Assembly (NCBI RefSeq): GCF_003935375.1
Contig: NZ_RHQM01000016.1
Location: 39,124 to 103,123, forward strand
Direction: 5' to 3'
DNA from: Stutzerimonas xanthomarina
Lineage (GTDB): Bacteria; Pseudomonadota; Gammaproteobacteria; Pseudomonadales; Pseudomonadaceae
DNA length: 64,000 nucleotides
The first letter of the stretch is position 1; each line of letters starts with the position of its first letter. The translations under genes and the position numbers were made by a program. Below, piece after piece: positions 1-10,912 of this stretch. The notes beneath the pieces are model-generated. The model was given only the letters and a program-made list of their open reading frames with translations. It did not search any database and was not told the origin of the DNA.

Positions 1-785
1 CCGAGCTGTAGTGCACGACGATGGTCATCGGCCAATCGCCCGATGTTGTGCTCCAGCGCGTACAAGCCAGCGGCGGCGAGAATGCCGGCCTGGCGCATGC
101 CGCCGCCGACCATCTTGCGCAGACGCCGGGCCTTGGCGATGAACGCCTCGCTGCCGCACAGCACCGAGCCGACTGGCGCGCCGAGGCCCTTGGACAGGCA
201 GACCGACACCGTATCGAAATGCCGGGTGATCTCGCACGCATCGCAGCCGAGCTTCACCGCAGCGTTGTACAGCCGCGCGCCATCGAGGTGCAGCGCCAGC
301 CCGTGACGATGGCTGAAGTCGCGAGCCGCGGCCAAGTAGTCCAGCGGCAGAACCTTGCCATGCATGGTGTTTTCCAGCGCGAGCAGGCGACTGCGGGCGA
401 AGTGGAAATTGTCCGGTTTGATCGCGGCCTCGACACGCGCCAGATCCAGCGTTCCGTCGACTTCCATTTCGATCGGCTGGGGCTGGATCGAGCCGAGCAC
501 GGCCGCTCCGCCGCCCTCGTATTTGTAGGTATGGGCCTGCTGCCCGACGATGTATTCATCGCCACGCTCGCAGTGCGCCATCAGCGCCAGCAGATTGCTC
601 ATGGTGCCGGACGGCACGAACATCCCCGCAGAAAAGCCCAGGTCGGCTGCGAGGCGCCGTTCGAGCAGAATGACCGTTGGATCTTCGCCATAGACATCGT
701 CACCGGTTTCGGCGGCAAGCATCGCTTCGCGCATTGCTGCGCTGGGCTGGGTAACGGTGTCGCTTCGTAGATCAATCACGGACAT
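1..785 (-). CDS. ltaE: Low-specificity L-threonine aldolase, 3' end cut by window edge
   Basis: PLP-dependent enzyme of the aspartate-aminotransferase fold that cleaves L-threonine or allo-threonine to glycine and acetaldehyde in the cytosol. The protein begins [15 protein letters not shown], the usual N-terminus of the family, carries [11 protein letters not shown], and has the PLP lysine in the motif CLSKGLGAP at about residue 199. About 261 codons are visible; the family is near 345 residues, so the C-terminal quarter lies outside the window. The start is the ATG whose complement is at 783-785. It is a single gene with no evident operon partner here. Confidence 0.9.
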   Translation of the reverse strand, partial: MSVIDLRSDTVTQPSAAMREAMLAAETGDDVYGEDPTVILLERRLAADLGFSAGMFVPSGTMSNLLALMAHCERGDEYIVGQQAHTYKYEGGGAAVLGSIQPQPIEMEVDGTLDLARVEAAIKPDNFHFARSRLLALENTMHGKVLPLDYLAAARDFSHRHGLALHLDGARLYNAAVKLGCDACEITRHFDTVSVCLSKGLGAPVGSVLCGSEAFIAKARRLRKMVGGGMRQAGILAAAGLYALEHNIGRLADDHRRALQL

Positions 786-835
786 GAAATCTCCTCGGGC
801 TCAGGACAAGGCCAACGATGCTATCGCGGCCGCCG

Positions 836-2056
836 TCAGCGCAGCAGGCGCGTATCGAGCACCTTCGAGCCACCACCCAGCAGCGTCTCGGTCATTTCGA
901 TGAAGGCGTCGGTGCTGACCGTATCCATGCGCATCAAGCCACGACTGACGTCGTCGAGCGAATGGCGGCCCTTGCTGCGCTGACGGATCTCCTTGTCCAG
1001 CTCTTGCAACAGCAGCACGGCACGGGCGGTGATCGGCCCTGTCGAGCGCTCAGTGCGCAAGCTATCGACCTTGCGGCTCCACTTGGTCAGATGCTCACGT
1101 ACCGCCTGGTAGCGGTCTTCGCTCATGCCACCGGCGCGACGCACCAGTTCGATGGCGTAGTACTCGGCCAGCCCCTCAGTGATCCAGTCACTGCGGTCGC
1201 TGTCCTTGATGCGGCTGAAGACGTGAACAAGCTCATGCACCAGCGAGCTTGTACCGTTCTCGCTGACCATCGGCCGATCAGCGTGCATGTACAGGGAGTT
1301 CGGACCGGACAACCCGCCACGCCACATGGGGTCGCCGGCACCGACGATGAGCAGCTTCGCCGGGTCGCGGGGAAAGACATTCTGTACCTGCGGCCAGACG
1401 AAGGTCAGCATCGTCAGAATATCCATCCGCCGGACGCCCTCGCCAACCGGCGCCGCGATGGTGACGTCCGTTTCGCCGAGCTTGGCGCGACGGGTACCGA
1501 GCTTGCCGGCGAGCATCCAGCCGGTCGGCCGGTCGAACAGCCGCTCACGGTTATCCACGCGGAAGCGATTCTTGCCGACACGCGGCCAGCCGGTTTCGAT
1601 ACTCTTCCAACCCTCGGGCAGCTCGAAGGTGATGCGCGAATCCAGTTTCACACCGTCGACCTGATCGAGCCGGGCCGGCGGCACCAGATCATCGCCACGG
1701 AACAGCGCCCAGTCACTGGTCATCCGTGCGTCGTAGCGTCCGCTGTCGCGCGGATGGCTGATACGCACGCGGTAGCTGAGACGCGCCTTGCCTTCGGCGG
1801 GTCGCCAGGCACCACGCTCCGGCGACGCCTGCAACCACTCGCCATCCGCTACGAAATCGCTGTAGTAGCCGTCATCGCCCAGATTGAACTCCAGGCTACG
1901 AACCGCTTCGCCTTTCTCCAGGATCAGTTGCACCTCGGCCTGATCCTCGTCGGGCAGAAAACGCACGTGATAGTCCAGGTCGACCCGCTTGGCCGCGTGG
2001 GCCTCGGCGCTGACGAAAAGAACAAGAGCGAACAGCGACAGCAGTCGAACAAGCAT
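836..2056 (-). CDS. Secreted M61-like (glycyl-aminopeptidase type) metallopeptidase
   Basis: Predicted exported zinc peptidase of 406 residues. A signal peptide (MLVRLLSLFALVLFVSAEAHA) is followed by a beta-rich region and a HELVH zinc motif at residues 274-278, with the downstream Glu expected in WITEGLAEYYAIEL, typical of gluzincins related to M61. I chose the ATG at 2056 because GGAG lies nine bases upstream and the signal peptide then begins at residue 1; an in-frame ATG at 2071 and a longer frame to 2134 have no good ribosome site. Substrate is unknown. It stands alone between ltaE and the YcgN gene. Confidence 0.7.
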   Translation of the reverse strand: MLVRLLSLFALVLFVSAEAHAAKRVDLDYHVRFLPDEDQAEVQLILEKGEAVRSLEFNLGDDGYYSDFVADGEWLQASPERGAWRPAEGKARLSYRVRISHPRDSGRYDARMTSDWALFRGDDLVPPARLDQVDGVKLDSRITFELPEGWKSIETGWPRVGKNRFRVDNRERLFDRPTGWMLAGKLGTRRAKLGETDVTIAAPVGEGVRRMDILTMLTFVWPQVQNVFPRDPAKLLIVGAGDPMWRGGLSGPNSLYMHADRPMVSENGTSSLVHELVHVFSRIKDSDRSDWITEGLAEYYAIELVRRAGGMSEDRYQAVREHLTKWSRKVDSLRTERSTGPITARAVLLLQELDKEIRQRSKGRHSLDDVSRGLMRMDTVSTDAFIEMTETLLGGGSKVLDTRLLR

Positions 2057-2123
2057 CAAGGAGAACTCCATCGGAAACGCGCGGGGTGTGCTGATCTTGA
2101 GACGATGCAAACGAGGCTTAGAT

Positions 2124-2573
2124 TCAACCGGCACGGAAAATCAGGTGATCTTCCCAGTGCTCCTCGGCAACGCTGCCTTCGGCGAGCATCCGGCCCGACT
2201 GGGAAATCCGCTCGACGTGCACCGCTTCAGGGTCGCCACAGACCAGGTGATGCCAGAGCGGCAGGTCCTTGCGCTCGGCCACAAGGCGGTAGGCGCAGGT
2301 GGGCGGTAGCCATTTGAACTGAGCAGCATCGGAAGCGTTCAGCTGTATGCAGTCCGGCACACTGGCGCGCCGGTTGGGATAATCGCTGCATCGGCAGGTC
2401 TTCAAGTCGAGCAGCTTGCAGGCGATACGTGTGTAGTAAACGGCGCCGTCTTCCTCGTCCTCGAGCTTCTGCAGGCAGCAGAGGCCGCATCCGTCGCACA
2501 GCGACTCCCATTCCGCCGCATCGAGTTCGGCAAGGGTTTTGCGCATCCAGAAGGGTTCTACCTTGACCGCCAT
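2124..2573 (-). CDS. YcgN family cysteine-cluster protein (UPF0260)
   Basis: A 149-residue cytosolic protein of the YcgN/UPF0260 family. It shows the family's Cys-rich blocks CDGCGLCC and then [14 protein letters not shown], which look like an Fe-S or metal-binding cluster of the YkgJ type. In Pseudomonas this family commonly lies close to ycgL and rnd, as here. Biochemical function is not established. The start was placed at the second Met (MAVKVEPFW); another in-frame ATG lies three codons upstream. Confidence 0.85.
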   Translation of the reverse strand: MAVKVEPFWMRKTLAELDAAEWESLCDGCGLCCLQKLEDEEDGAVYYTRIACKLLDLKTCRCSDYPNRRASVPDCIQLNASDAAQFKWLPPTCAYRLVAERKDLPLWHHLVCGDPEAVHVERISQSGRMLAEGSVAEEHWEDHLIFRAG

Positions 2574-2645
2574 GACTGTCACTACCGGTAAAAACCGGCA
2601 AGTCTAGCCACTGTCGGATATCCGGCCAAGAGCCGCCAGGCGGAT

Positions 2646-2667
2646 GCCGCCGGTAGGAGCCGGCGGC
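2646..2667. repeat. REP-like GC-rich hairpin
   Basis: Perfect 8-base arms GCCGCCGG and CCGGCGGC around the loop TAGGAG, in the 105-base gap between the YcgN gene and the Met-rich protein gene. The GGTAGGAGC core resembles REP elements of pseudomonads. Only one copy was noticed in the window, and it could equally be a weak terminator for the minus-strand Met-rich gene's neighbour. Confidence 0.4.
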
Positions 2668-2678
2668 TACATCGAGCG

Positions 2679-3080
2679 CTACTGCTTGTCGAGCATCTGC
2701 CGGTGACTACGCATCTGCTCGAGCATCTGCTCCATGTGCTGGATACGCATGTCGAGCATCTCCTTGGACGGCGCGCCCATCATGCCGCCACCCATGGCGC
2801 CCTGCATCGGCTTGCCACCCTGCTTGCCCATTCCGCCGCCGGGCCCGCCCATCGGGCAGCCGGCCATGCCACCCATACCGGACTGCATGCTCTGCCAATG
2901 CTCTTCGCGAAGTTTCTGTCGCTCCTGCGGGGTCTTCGCAGACTGCCAGGCCTGCCGGGACTCCTGCATCTTCTGCCAATGCTGCTGCCAGGCTTCGTTA
3001 TCGCTGGAGGGCGTCTGCGCGCCGGCCGACATCGCCAGAGCCGCCATTACCGAACCGATCACCAAAGAACGCGTTTTCAT
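2679..3080 (-). CDS. Methionine/glycine-rich periplasmic protein, unknown function
   Basis: A 133-residue protein with a clear signal peptide (MKTRSLVIGSVMAALAMSAGA). The mature part is a helical, Gln-rich first third (QQHWQKMQESRQAWQSA), a central low-complexity segment rich in Gly and Met (MGGPGGGMGKQGGKP, GGGMMGAP), and a Met-rich helix at the C-terminus (MLDMRIQHMEQMLEQMRSH). The layout recalls small periplasmic Spy/CpxP-like or copper-binding proteins, but no LTxxQ motif is obvious, so no function is claimed. The ATG at 3080 was preferred to one six codons upstream because it gives a standard signal peptide. Confidence 0.6.
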   Translation of the reverse strand: MKTRSLVIGSVMAALAMSAGAQTPSSDNEAWQQHWQKMQESRQAWQSAKTPQERQKLREEHWQSMQSGMGGMAGCPMGGPGGGMGKQGGKPMQGAMGGGMMGAPSKEMLDMRIQHMEQMLEQMRSHRQMLDKQ

Positions 3081-3166
3081 CGTCGTCTCCTTATGCATGT
3101 GCGGTCAGAAGAGCGTAGTTCCGATCCAGCCGACGCATCTTGTCCAGCGTCAGGATCGAGCAGGTG

Positions 3167-3460
3167 TTACATCGGATCGTTCATGCGCAGCAGCTCTTCG
3201 GGCAGATGCTCGATGTAATCGTCCTCGGCGGGCGGCATCTGCAGGTGATAACCCTGTGCCTGGAGATTGGCGAGCACCTTGGTGATGTCTTCGCGTGCCA
3301 GCTGGCGCTCGGGCGTCAGCACCATTTCGAAGGCCAGCTGCGGCGGCCCGAACGCCGCGATCAGGCCTTCGGGGACACGCTTGAGCGCATCGCGCTTTTC
3401 GACGTAAAGGTACATTCCGTCCTTGCGTGGGCTTTTGTAGATGGAACAGATGACTTTCAT
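3167..3460 (-). CDS. YcgL domain protein
   Basis: A 97-residue protein of the YcgL family ([20 protein letters not shown] at the start). The fold is known from structures of family members but the role is not firmly established. It is translationally coupled to rnd: the rnd stop codon overlaps this gene's ATG, and both are on the minus strand, so rnd is transcribed first and ycgL follows. The pairing rnd-ycgL-ycgN is a conserved pseudomonad neighbourhood, suggesting a link to RNA metabolism. Confidence 0.88.
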   Translation of the reverse strand: MKVICSIYKSPRKDGMYLYVEKRDALKRVPEGLIAAFGPPQLAFEMVLTPERQLAREDITKVLANLQAQGYHLQMPPAEDDYIEHLPEELLRMNDPM

Positions 3461-4581
3461 GGTCGTTTTTCCAGAGCATCGAGCAGGGCTTGCCCCATCC
3501 GCTCACGGCGCCAGCCGCGCAGCGATTCGGGCAGTTCATAGGGTCCATCGGGGTAGCCGCTCTTGAGCAGCGCCTCGAGCGTTTTCTTGCGCAACATCAG
3601 CTCCGGTGCGATATCCAGCGCCTGCGCTTCGCGCTGGCCGACCGCGCGCAGCTTTTTCAGTACGGACGACACCTCCAGCGGCAATGGTTCCGGTAGCGGT
3701 GCCGGCCAATCCTGTTCGGGCGTCGCCGCGGCCTCACGGATCATCTCCAGCAGCAATTCACCATCCTGGCGCACGGTACGCGGATGCATGTCCTCGATCC
3801 GGGCCAGCGTCACCAGATCGCGCGGCTGGGTACGCGCCAGCGGCCAGAGACTGGCTTCGCGCAGCACGCGATTGCGCGGTTGGTTGCGCGCACGGGCCTG
3901 ACGCTCGCGCCAGGCCGTCAGCACTTTGAGCACAGCGAGCTGCTGCGGCTTGAGCCGCCAGGCCTGCTTCACATCTTGGTAGGCTTCATCGGGATCGGAT
4001 TCGCGCTGCAGGTTGGCGACCAGCTCGGCACCATCCTCCAGTACCCAGGCACGCTTGTCCTCGGACAGCTTCGGCAGCAGTGCTTCGTACAACTCGGCCA
4101 GATACTGGGCATCCTCGGCGGCGTATCGCACCTGCATGTCGCTCAGAGGCCGCTGCAACCAGTCCGAGCGTGTTTCGCCCTTGGGCAACTCGATGCCGAG
4201 TACCGCCTGGACCAGCCGCGAGTAGCCCATTGAGAAACCGATATTCAGGTAACCGGCCGCCAGCTGGGTGTCGAACAGCGGCTGCGGCAGGCTACCGGTC
4301 AGACGCAGCAGTACTTCGAGGTCTTCGCTGCAGGCGTGCAGCACTTTCACCACCGCCGGGTCTTGCAGCAACGCGGCAAACGCGGACCAGTCACGTACGC
4401 TCAGCGGGTCGATCAGATAGGCACGCCGCCCGTCACCGACCTGTATCAGCCCGGCGATGGGGTAGAAGGTATCGACCCTCATGAATTCGGTATCCACTGC
4501 CACATAGGGCAGCTGGCGCCATTCGGCGCACAGGCGGGTCAGATGTTCATCATCCAGAACCCATTGAGTTTCGATGGCCAC
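3457..4581 (-). CDS. rnd: Ribonuclease D
   Basis: 3'-to-5' exoribonuclease that trims tRNA precursors. The 374-residue protein has the DEDD exonuclease domain first: VAVDTEF (Exo I), [12 protein letters not shown] (Exo II) and [12 protein letters not shown] (Exo III), followed by a HRDC domain. The start is taken as GTG at 4581, preceded by GGAGGG about five bases upstream and giving the expected length; the same frame stays open to 5310, but that extension is antisense to sseA and has no family support. The stop overlaps the ycgL ATG. Confidence 0.92.
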   Translation of the reverse strand: MAIETQWVLDDEHLTRLCAEWRQLPYVAVDTEFMRVDTFYPIAGLIQVGDGRRAYLIDPLSVRDWSAFAALLQDPAVVKVLHACSEDLEVLLRLTGSLPQPLFDTQLAAGYLNIGFSMGYSRLVQAVLGIELPKGETRSDWLQRPLSDMQVRYAAEDAQYLAELYEALLPKLSEDKRAWVLEDGAELVANLQRESDPDEAYQDVKQAWRLKPQQLAVLKVLTAWRERQARARNQPRNRVLREASLWPLARTQPRDLVTLARIEDMHPRTVRQDGELLLEMIREAAATPEQDWPAPLPEPLPLEVSSVLKKLRAVGQREAQALDIAPELMLRKKTLEALLKSGYPDGPYELPESLRGWRRERMGQALLDALEKRP

Positions 4582-4722
4582 ACGGCCCTCCTTTTCGGCT
4601 GACGACCGGCGCACGGCCGAACGAGGCGCGCAGTATATATCGAGCATCCGAGCGGCCGGGGCATTCATGACCGCCACGCGCGCTGGTAGTGTTGACCGAT
4701 CAATCCGCCTGGAGCCGCACCG

Positions 4723-5568
4723 ATGCCACTGGCCCAACTCATTACCGCCGCTGAGCTTGCCCAGCGCCTGCACACCCCCGACCTGCTGATTCTGGATTGC
4801 CGGTTCGCCCTGGAAGATCCGGCCTATGGCGGGCGTAGTTACAGGGAGGCGCATATTCCCGGCGCGCAGTTCGCCGATCTGGAAAAAGACCTGTCCGGCC
4901 CGGTGATCCCCGGCACCACCGGGCGCCACCCACTGCCGGATCCTGAGCAGTTGCTGACTCGCCTGCGCCAATGGGGCCTCGGTGACGGCAGCGAAGTGGT
5001 GCTCTATGACGACGGCCCCGGCGCGTTTGCCGCTCGGGCGTGGTGGCTGTTGCTGTGGCTGGGCAAGCGTGAGGGCGTCTACCTGCTGGACGGGGGCGTA
5101 AACGCTTGGCGAGAAGCGGGGTTGCCCATGGAAAGCACCACGCCCGCGGTGCAGCCGGGCCATTTCGACGGCAACGCAGACGACAGCATGGTCGTCAATG
5201 CAGCGCGACTGCAAGAACGCCTGCATAGCCCCGAGCTGGCACTGCTCGACGCACGCGCCCTGCCGCGTTTCCTCGGCGAGGTCGAGCCCATAGACCCGAT
5301 CGGCGGGCATATTCCCGGTGCCGTTTGCGTGCCCTTCAGCGAGAACCTGGGCAGTGATGGTCGCTTTCTCGATGCCGAGCAGCTACGCGGCCGATTCGAT
5401 CAGCTGCTAGACGGCAAGTCTCCGCAAGTTGCAGTGGCCTATTGCGGCTCCGGTGTCACCGCCTGTCACAACCTGTTCGCGCTCTGTCTCGCGGGTTACC
5501 CACTGGCCAGGCTGTATCCGGGCTCATGGAGCGAGTGGATCACCGACCCAAGCCGGCCGCGGGCATGA
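4723..5568 (+). CDS. sseA: 3-mercaptopyruvate sulfurtransferase (tandem rhodanese)
   Basis: Two rhodanese domains in 281 residues; moves sulfur from 3-mercaptopyruvate to a thiol acceptor. The N-terminal domain is inactive and the catalytic Cys is about residue 241 in the loop CGSGVTA. That loop is the mercaptopyruvate form; thiosulfate sulfurtransferases carry a basic loop (CRKGVTA). It is divergent from rnd with about 140 bases between the starts. Thiosulfate activity cannot be excluded from sequence alone. Confidence 0.88.
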   Translation: MPLAQLITAAELAQRLHTPDLLILDCRFALEDPAYGGRSYREAHIPGAQFADLEKDLSGPVIPGTTGRHPLPDPEQLLTRLRQWGLGDGSEVVLYDDGPGAFAARAWWLLLWLGKREGVYLLDGGVNAWREAGLPMESTTPAVQPGHFDGNADDSMVVNAARLQERLHSPELALLDARALPRFLGEVEPIDPIGGHIPGAVCVPFSENLGSDGRFLDAEQLRGRFDQLLDGKSPQVAVAYCGSGVTACHNLFALCLAGYPLARLYPGSWSEWITDPSRPRA

Positions 5569-5765
5569 TGCCGAGACAAGCCGCTGCGCCCAGCGCGCAG
5601 CGTGGCTCGCCAGTCAGAATACGTCCACGGGGTTTTCACCGAAGTTACATTTGTTTTCACGACCGTTAGTCGTCATCTTTACGAAAAATTGCAATTCATT
5701 GTCTTGCTACCTGTCGGAGAAAGTTGCTAGGTTCCGACCCGCTTTCATCCCGGAGTAGTAGAACA

Positions 5766-7088
5766 ATGAAAACAACATGGTTGAAGACCGCGCTCGCGGT
5801 AGCCGTAGGCGCCTTGTCCACCCAGGCCATGGCCGCCGGTTTTGCCCTCAACGAACAAAGCATCAGCGGCATGGGCACCTCGTTTGCAGGTCGCTCCTCT
5901 TCCGCCGACGACGCCACCACCCTGTTCGGCAACCCTGCCGGCATGTCCCGCCTGAAGCGTGAGGAAGTCAGCTTCGGCATGGCGGCGATTCATGCGAAGA
6001 CGGATATCAAGAACAATTCGGGATCGTTCTCCGGCCCTGCCTTGGGCGGCGCCAATCTGCCTTACGACGGTAGCAACGACGGCGACATGGTCCCGTTCAC
6101 GGCCGTCCCGATGGGCTACTACGTCAAGCCGATCGACGATAAGTGGGCTGTTGGTGTGGGCGTGTATGTCCCGTTCGGCCTGGTCACCGATTATGAAAGC
6201 GGCTACCAGGGACGCTATTTCGGCGACTACAGCGAAGTCAGCGTGATCACTGTGCAACCAACCATCAGCTACCGTTTCAACGACAAGCTGTCGGTAGGTT
6301 TCGGGCCGACTATCAACCGTATCGAAGGTGAACTGCAAAGCACTTCGCCAAACCCTGCCGGCCCACTGGGCTCCAACGACGGCCGAGTGAAAGTTACCGG
6401 TAACGACACGGCGCTGGGCTTCAACGCCGGTGTCCTTTACGAGTTCACCCCGCAAACCCGTGCTGGTGTCACCTACCATTCCAAGGTCGCCTACAAGCTG
6501 GAGGGTGACACTAAGCTCTCCGGCGGCAGCTTCGATCTGACCGGAGCGGCCGGCAAATACGACGCATCCCTCGACCTGGACACTCCGGAATCGGTAGATA
6601 TCTCGCTGACCCACGAGCTGAACGATCAGTGGACCCTGTACGGTGGTGCGATGTGGACCCGCTGGAGCCGCTTCGAAGCGATCATCATCGAAAACGATGG
6701 AATTCCAGGCCCGCTGCAAGGCAACCTCGCGCCCATCGTCGAAGAGCAGGACTGGCATGACACCTGGTCCTATGCCATCGGCGCAGCCTACAAGCTGAAT
6801 CGTGAGTGGACCCTGCGTACTGGCCTGGCTTTCGACCAGAGCCCGACCAACAACGTACATCGCTCTCCGCGCATCCCGACCGGGGACCGCACGGCTATCA
6901 GCTTCGGCCTGGCCTGGAATCCGACTGACGACGTCACCGTCGACCTCGCTTATTCCTATCTGCGAGAGGAAGAAGTGGACATCAACCGCAGCCGCACCTA
7001 CCAGGGCGGTGCGCTCGAGGCCAACTATGACGCGACGTTCAAGAACCGCGCCCACGGCTTTGGCGCTGCTCTGAGCTACCGCTTCTGA
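5766..7088 (+). CDS. OmpP1/FadL family outer-membrane transporter
   Basis: A 440-residue beta-barrel of the FadL family that admits long-chain fatty acids or other hydrophobic compounds through the outer membrane. A signal peptide ends at QAMA, the mature protein starts AGFALNEQSISGMGTSFAG (the plug/N-terminal signature), a family NPAGM motif follows near residue 60, and the C-terminus ends in aromatic F (ALSYRF), as expected for BAM-dependent barrels. The start is the ATG at 5766 with GGAG upstream. Followed directly by a bidirectional terminator. Substrate is not predictable. Confidence 0.88.
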   Translation: MKTTWLKTALAVAVGALSTQAMAAGFALNEQSISGMGTSFAGRSSSADDATTLFGNPAGMSRLKREEVSFGMAAIHAKTDIKNNSGSFSGPALGGANLPYDGSNDGDMVPFTAVPMGYYVKPIDDKWAVGVGVYVPFGLVTDYESGYQGRYFGDYSEVSVITVQPTISYRFNDKLSVGFGPTINRIEGELQSTSPNPAGPLGSNDGRVKVTGNDTALGFNAGVLYEFTPQTRAGVTYHSKVAYKLEGDTKLSGGSFDLTGAAGKYDASLDLDTPESVDISLTHELNDQWTLYGGAMWTRWSRFEAIIIENDGIPGPLQGNLAPIVEEQDWHDTWSYAIGAAYKLNREWTLRTGLAFDQSPTNNVHRSPRIPTGDRTAISFGLAWNPTDDVTVDLAYSYLREEEVDINRSRTYQGGALEANYDATFKNRAHGFGAALSYRF

Positions 7089-7103
7089 TGTAGCGAAAGA
7101 ACG

Positions 7104-7132
7104 AAAAAGCCCCGGTCCGCCGGGGCTTTTTG
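7104..7132. terminator. Bidirectional intrinsic terminator between fadL-like gene and gpx
   Basis: AAAAAGCCCCGG and CCGGGGCTTTTT form a perfect stem around TCCG, with T runs in both orientations. It sits between two convergent genes and should serve both. Confidence 0.93.
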
Positions 7133-7135
7133 TTT

Positions 7136-8591
<1,456 letters not shown>

Positions 8592-8595
8592 CAGC

Positions 8596-9276
8596 ATGCC
8601 GCTGGACAGCGTGGCCCTGGCAGCAATCTGGCTGACCTTCAAACTGGCCAGCGTGACCACGCTGGTCCTACTGCTGATCGGCACGCCCATCGCCTGGTGG
8701 CTGGCGCGCACCACCTCGCGCATGAAGGGCCCGATCGGGGCCGTGGTCGCGTTGCCGCTGGTACTGCCGCCGACTGTGCTCGGCTTCTACCTGCTGGTGG
8801 CCATGGGCCCCAACGGTTTCATCGGCCAGTTCACCCAGAGTCTTGGCCTGGGCACCCTGCCCTTTACCTTTGCCGGATTGGTGGTCGGCTCGGTGTTCTA
8901 CTCGCTGCCGTTCGTGGTGCAGCCCTTGCAGAACGCCTTCGAAGCCATTGGCGAGCGCCCGCTGGAAGCCGCCGCCACGCTACGCGCCGGCCCCTGGGAC
9001 ACCTTCTTCAGTGTGGTTCTGCCGCTCGCCCGTCCCGGCTTCATTACCGCAAGCATCCTCGGTTTCGCGCATACCGTCGGCGAGTTCGGCGTGGTGCTGA
9101 TGATCGGGGGGAACATTCCAGGGCAAACCCGGGTGGTTTCGGTCCAGATCTACGACCATGTCGAAGCCATGGAATATGCCCAGGCGCACTGGCTGGCTGG
9201 CGGCATGCTGCTGTTCTCATTTCTGGTGCTGTTGGTGCTTTATGGCAGCCGGTTAAAGCAAGGGTGGCGCGGATGA
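8596..9276 (+). CDS. modB: Molybdate ABC transporter permease
   Basis: Inner-membrane permease of 226 residues with about five hydrophobic segments and the EAA loop ([20 protein letters not shown]) that docks to the ATPase. Begins four bases after modA and its TGA overlaps the modC ATG (ATGA), so the three genes are one translational unit. Confidence 0.93.
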   Translation: MPLDSVALAAIWLTFKLASVTTLVLLLIGTPIAWWLARTTSRMKGPIGAVVALPLVLPPTVLGFYLLVAMGPNGFIGQFTQSLGLGTLPFTFAGLVVGSVFYSLPFVVQPLQNAFEAIGERPLEAAATLRAGPWDTFFSVVLPLARPGFITASILGFAHTVGEFGVVLMIGGNIPGQTRVVSVQIYDHVEAMEYAQAHWLAGGMLLFSFLVLLVLYGSRLKQGWRG

Positions 9277-10370
9277 GCGACGCTGCAACCAACAGCGGAA
9301 TCCAGGCACGTTTTCGCCTCGACTATGCCGACTTCAGCCTGGATGTCGATCTGCAATTGCCCGGCCGCGGGGTGACCGCGCTGTTCGGCCATTCCGGCTC
9401 GGGCAAGACCACCCTGTTGCGCTGCGTGGCTGGCCTGGAGCGCTCAGGTGAGGGCCAGCTGACCGTCAATGGCGAGCGTTGGCAGAACAACGCGCAGAGC
9501 CTGTTCGTGCCACCGCATCGCCGCTCAATCGGTTATGTGTTTCAGGAGGCAAACCTGTTCGCCCATCTGTCGGTGAGGCGCAATCTGGAATTCGGCATGC
9601 GTCGCGTAGCGGCAGCGGAGCGCCGTGTTGTCTTGGATCATGCGGTGGAACTGCTGGGCATCGATCACCTGCTCGAGCGGATGCCGGATCGGCTTTCCGG
9701 CGGCGAGCGCCAGCGTGTCGGTATCGCCCGCGCGCTGCTGACCAGCCCGCGCCTGCTGCTGATGGACGAACCGCTGGCAGCGCTCGACCTCAAGCGCAAG
9801 AACGAAATCCTGCCCTACCTAGAGCGGTTGCACGATGAGCTGGATATCCCCGTGCTCTACGTCAGTCACTCGCCGGACGAAGTGGCGCGGCTAGCAGACC
9901 ACGTGGTGCTGCTGGAACAGGGCCGAGCCATCGCGCAGGGCGAACTGCGCGAAACCCTGGCGCGGCTGGACTTGCCGACCGCCTTCAGCGATGACGCCGG
10001 CGTCGTGGTGGAAGGCGAAATCGCCGGCCACGACGCCCACTACCACCTCACCCGGCTGACCTTCCCCGGCGGCGAAGTGCTGGTCTCGCAACGACCGGAA
10101 GCCCTGGGCCAACGCCTGCGCTTTCGCGTCCACGCGCGGGACGTGAGCCTGGCACTGCAGCGTGCCGAAGGCAGCAGCATCACCAATCTCCTGCCGGCCC
10201 GGGTCGAGGCCATGGTCGCGGCCGATACGCCGGCCCACGTACTGATCCGCCTCGATGCCGGCGGCACGCCGCTGCTGGCACGTATCACCCGGCGTTCGGC
10301 GGATCAGTTGGCGATCACCCCGGGCCAGCAGCTGTGGGCGCAGATCAAGACGGTGGCGCTGCTGGGCTGA
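9273..10370 (+). CDS. modC: Molybdate ABC transporter ATP-binding protein
   Basis: ATPase that powers molybdate import, 365 residues. Walker A is GHSGSGKTT, the signature is LSGGERQR and Walker [13 protein letters not shown]. The C-terminal third is the Mop/TOBE oxyanion-binding domain usual in ModC (near [14 protein letters not shown]). ATG at 9273 overlaps the modB stop. The frame remains open upstream through modB but without family support. Ends six bases from the convergent RidA-like gene, with no clear terminator between them. Confidence 0.93.
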   Translation: MSDAATNSGIQARFRLDYADFSLDVDLQLPGRGVTALFGHSGSGKTTLLRCVAGLERSGEGQLTVNGERWQNNAQSLFVPPHRRSIGYVFQEANLFAHLSVRRNLEFGMRRVAAAERRVVLDHAVELLGIDHLLERMPDRLSGGERQRVGIARALLTSPRLLLMDEPLAALDLKRKNEILPYLERLHDELDIPVLYVSHSPDEVARLADHVVLLEQGRAIAQGELRETLARLDLPTAFSDDAGVVVEGEIAGHDAHYHLTRLTFPGGEVLVSQRPEALGQRLRFRVHARDVSLALQRAEGSSITNLLPARVEAMVAADTPAHVLIRLDAGGTPLLARITRRSADQLAITPGQQLWAQIKTVALLG

Positions 10371-10376
10371 GCGGCC

Positions 10377-10781
10377 TCAAACCTCGGCCGGTTCCGGCAG
10401 CTTGGCAATGACCTTGATCTCGAACTGGAAGCCGTAAAGCCAGGTAACCCCGACCGCGGTCAGCGTCGGATGCGGCGCAGCGCCCCAGTATTCAGGAACA
10501 ACGCTCCAGACCCGCTCAAAGATCGATTGCGGATCGACCATGAACACGGTGACATCGATGACATCGTCAAAGGTGCAGCCAGCCGCCTGCAGAATCGCGT
10601 TCAGGTTATCGAAGGCGCGCCGGACCTGCGCCTCCAGCTCCGGCTCGGGTGAGCCGTCCTCGCGGCTGCCGACCTGGCCGGAGACGAACAGCAAGCCATT
10701 GGCACGGATGGCCGGGGAATAACGATTGCGCTCGTAGAGCGCCTGGCGGCCAGGCGGAAAAACAACGTCACGCGGTGTCAT
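10377..10781 (-). CDS. RidA (YjgF) family protein, atypical active site
   Basis: A 134-residue Rid-family protein. Canonical RidA hydrolyses reactive 2-aminoacrylate imines using an Arg in the ARLPKD loop. Here the aligned segment reads VTWLYGFQFEIKVIA, with Trp where that Arg should be, so imine deaminase activity is doubtful and the protein belongs to one of the Rid subgroups of unknown chemistry. GGAGG lies six bases before the ATG at 10781. Divergent from the LysR gene at 10913, which may regulate it. Confidence 0.8.
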   Translation of the reverse strand: MTPRDVVFPPGRQALYERNRYSPAIRANGLLFVSGQVGSREDGSPEPELEAQVRRAFDNLNAILQAAGCTFDDVIDVTVFMVDPQSIFERVWSVVPEYWGAAPHPTLTAVGVTWLYGFQFEIKVIAKLPEPAEV

Positions 10782-10912
10782 ATGCAACCTCCAGCAAGGG
10801 TCGGAGCGACCCGTTGAATGAAGGCCTCACTGTAGAAGTCGAAAGGCGCTGGATAAACGCGCCAGGTCGCTCAACACTATTTGCATAATCCAAACAATCC
10901 GCGGGAGTTCAG

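Noticed and set aside
818..2317. Long plus-strand open frame over the M61 peptidase and YcgN genes
   Set aside because: A high-GC shadow of two minus-strand genes with recognised motifs; the translation has no family features.
4582..5310. Long N-terminal extension of rnd in the same frame
   Set aside because: It is antisense to sseA, and a GTG with a strong ribosome site at 4581 gives the normal RNase D length.
8697..9272. Extended modC frame through modB
   Set aside because: modB is a recognised permease in another frame and modC overlaps it by ATGA.
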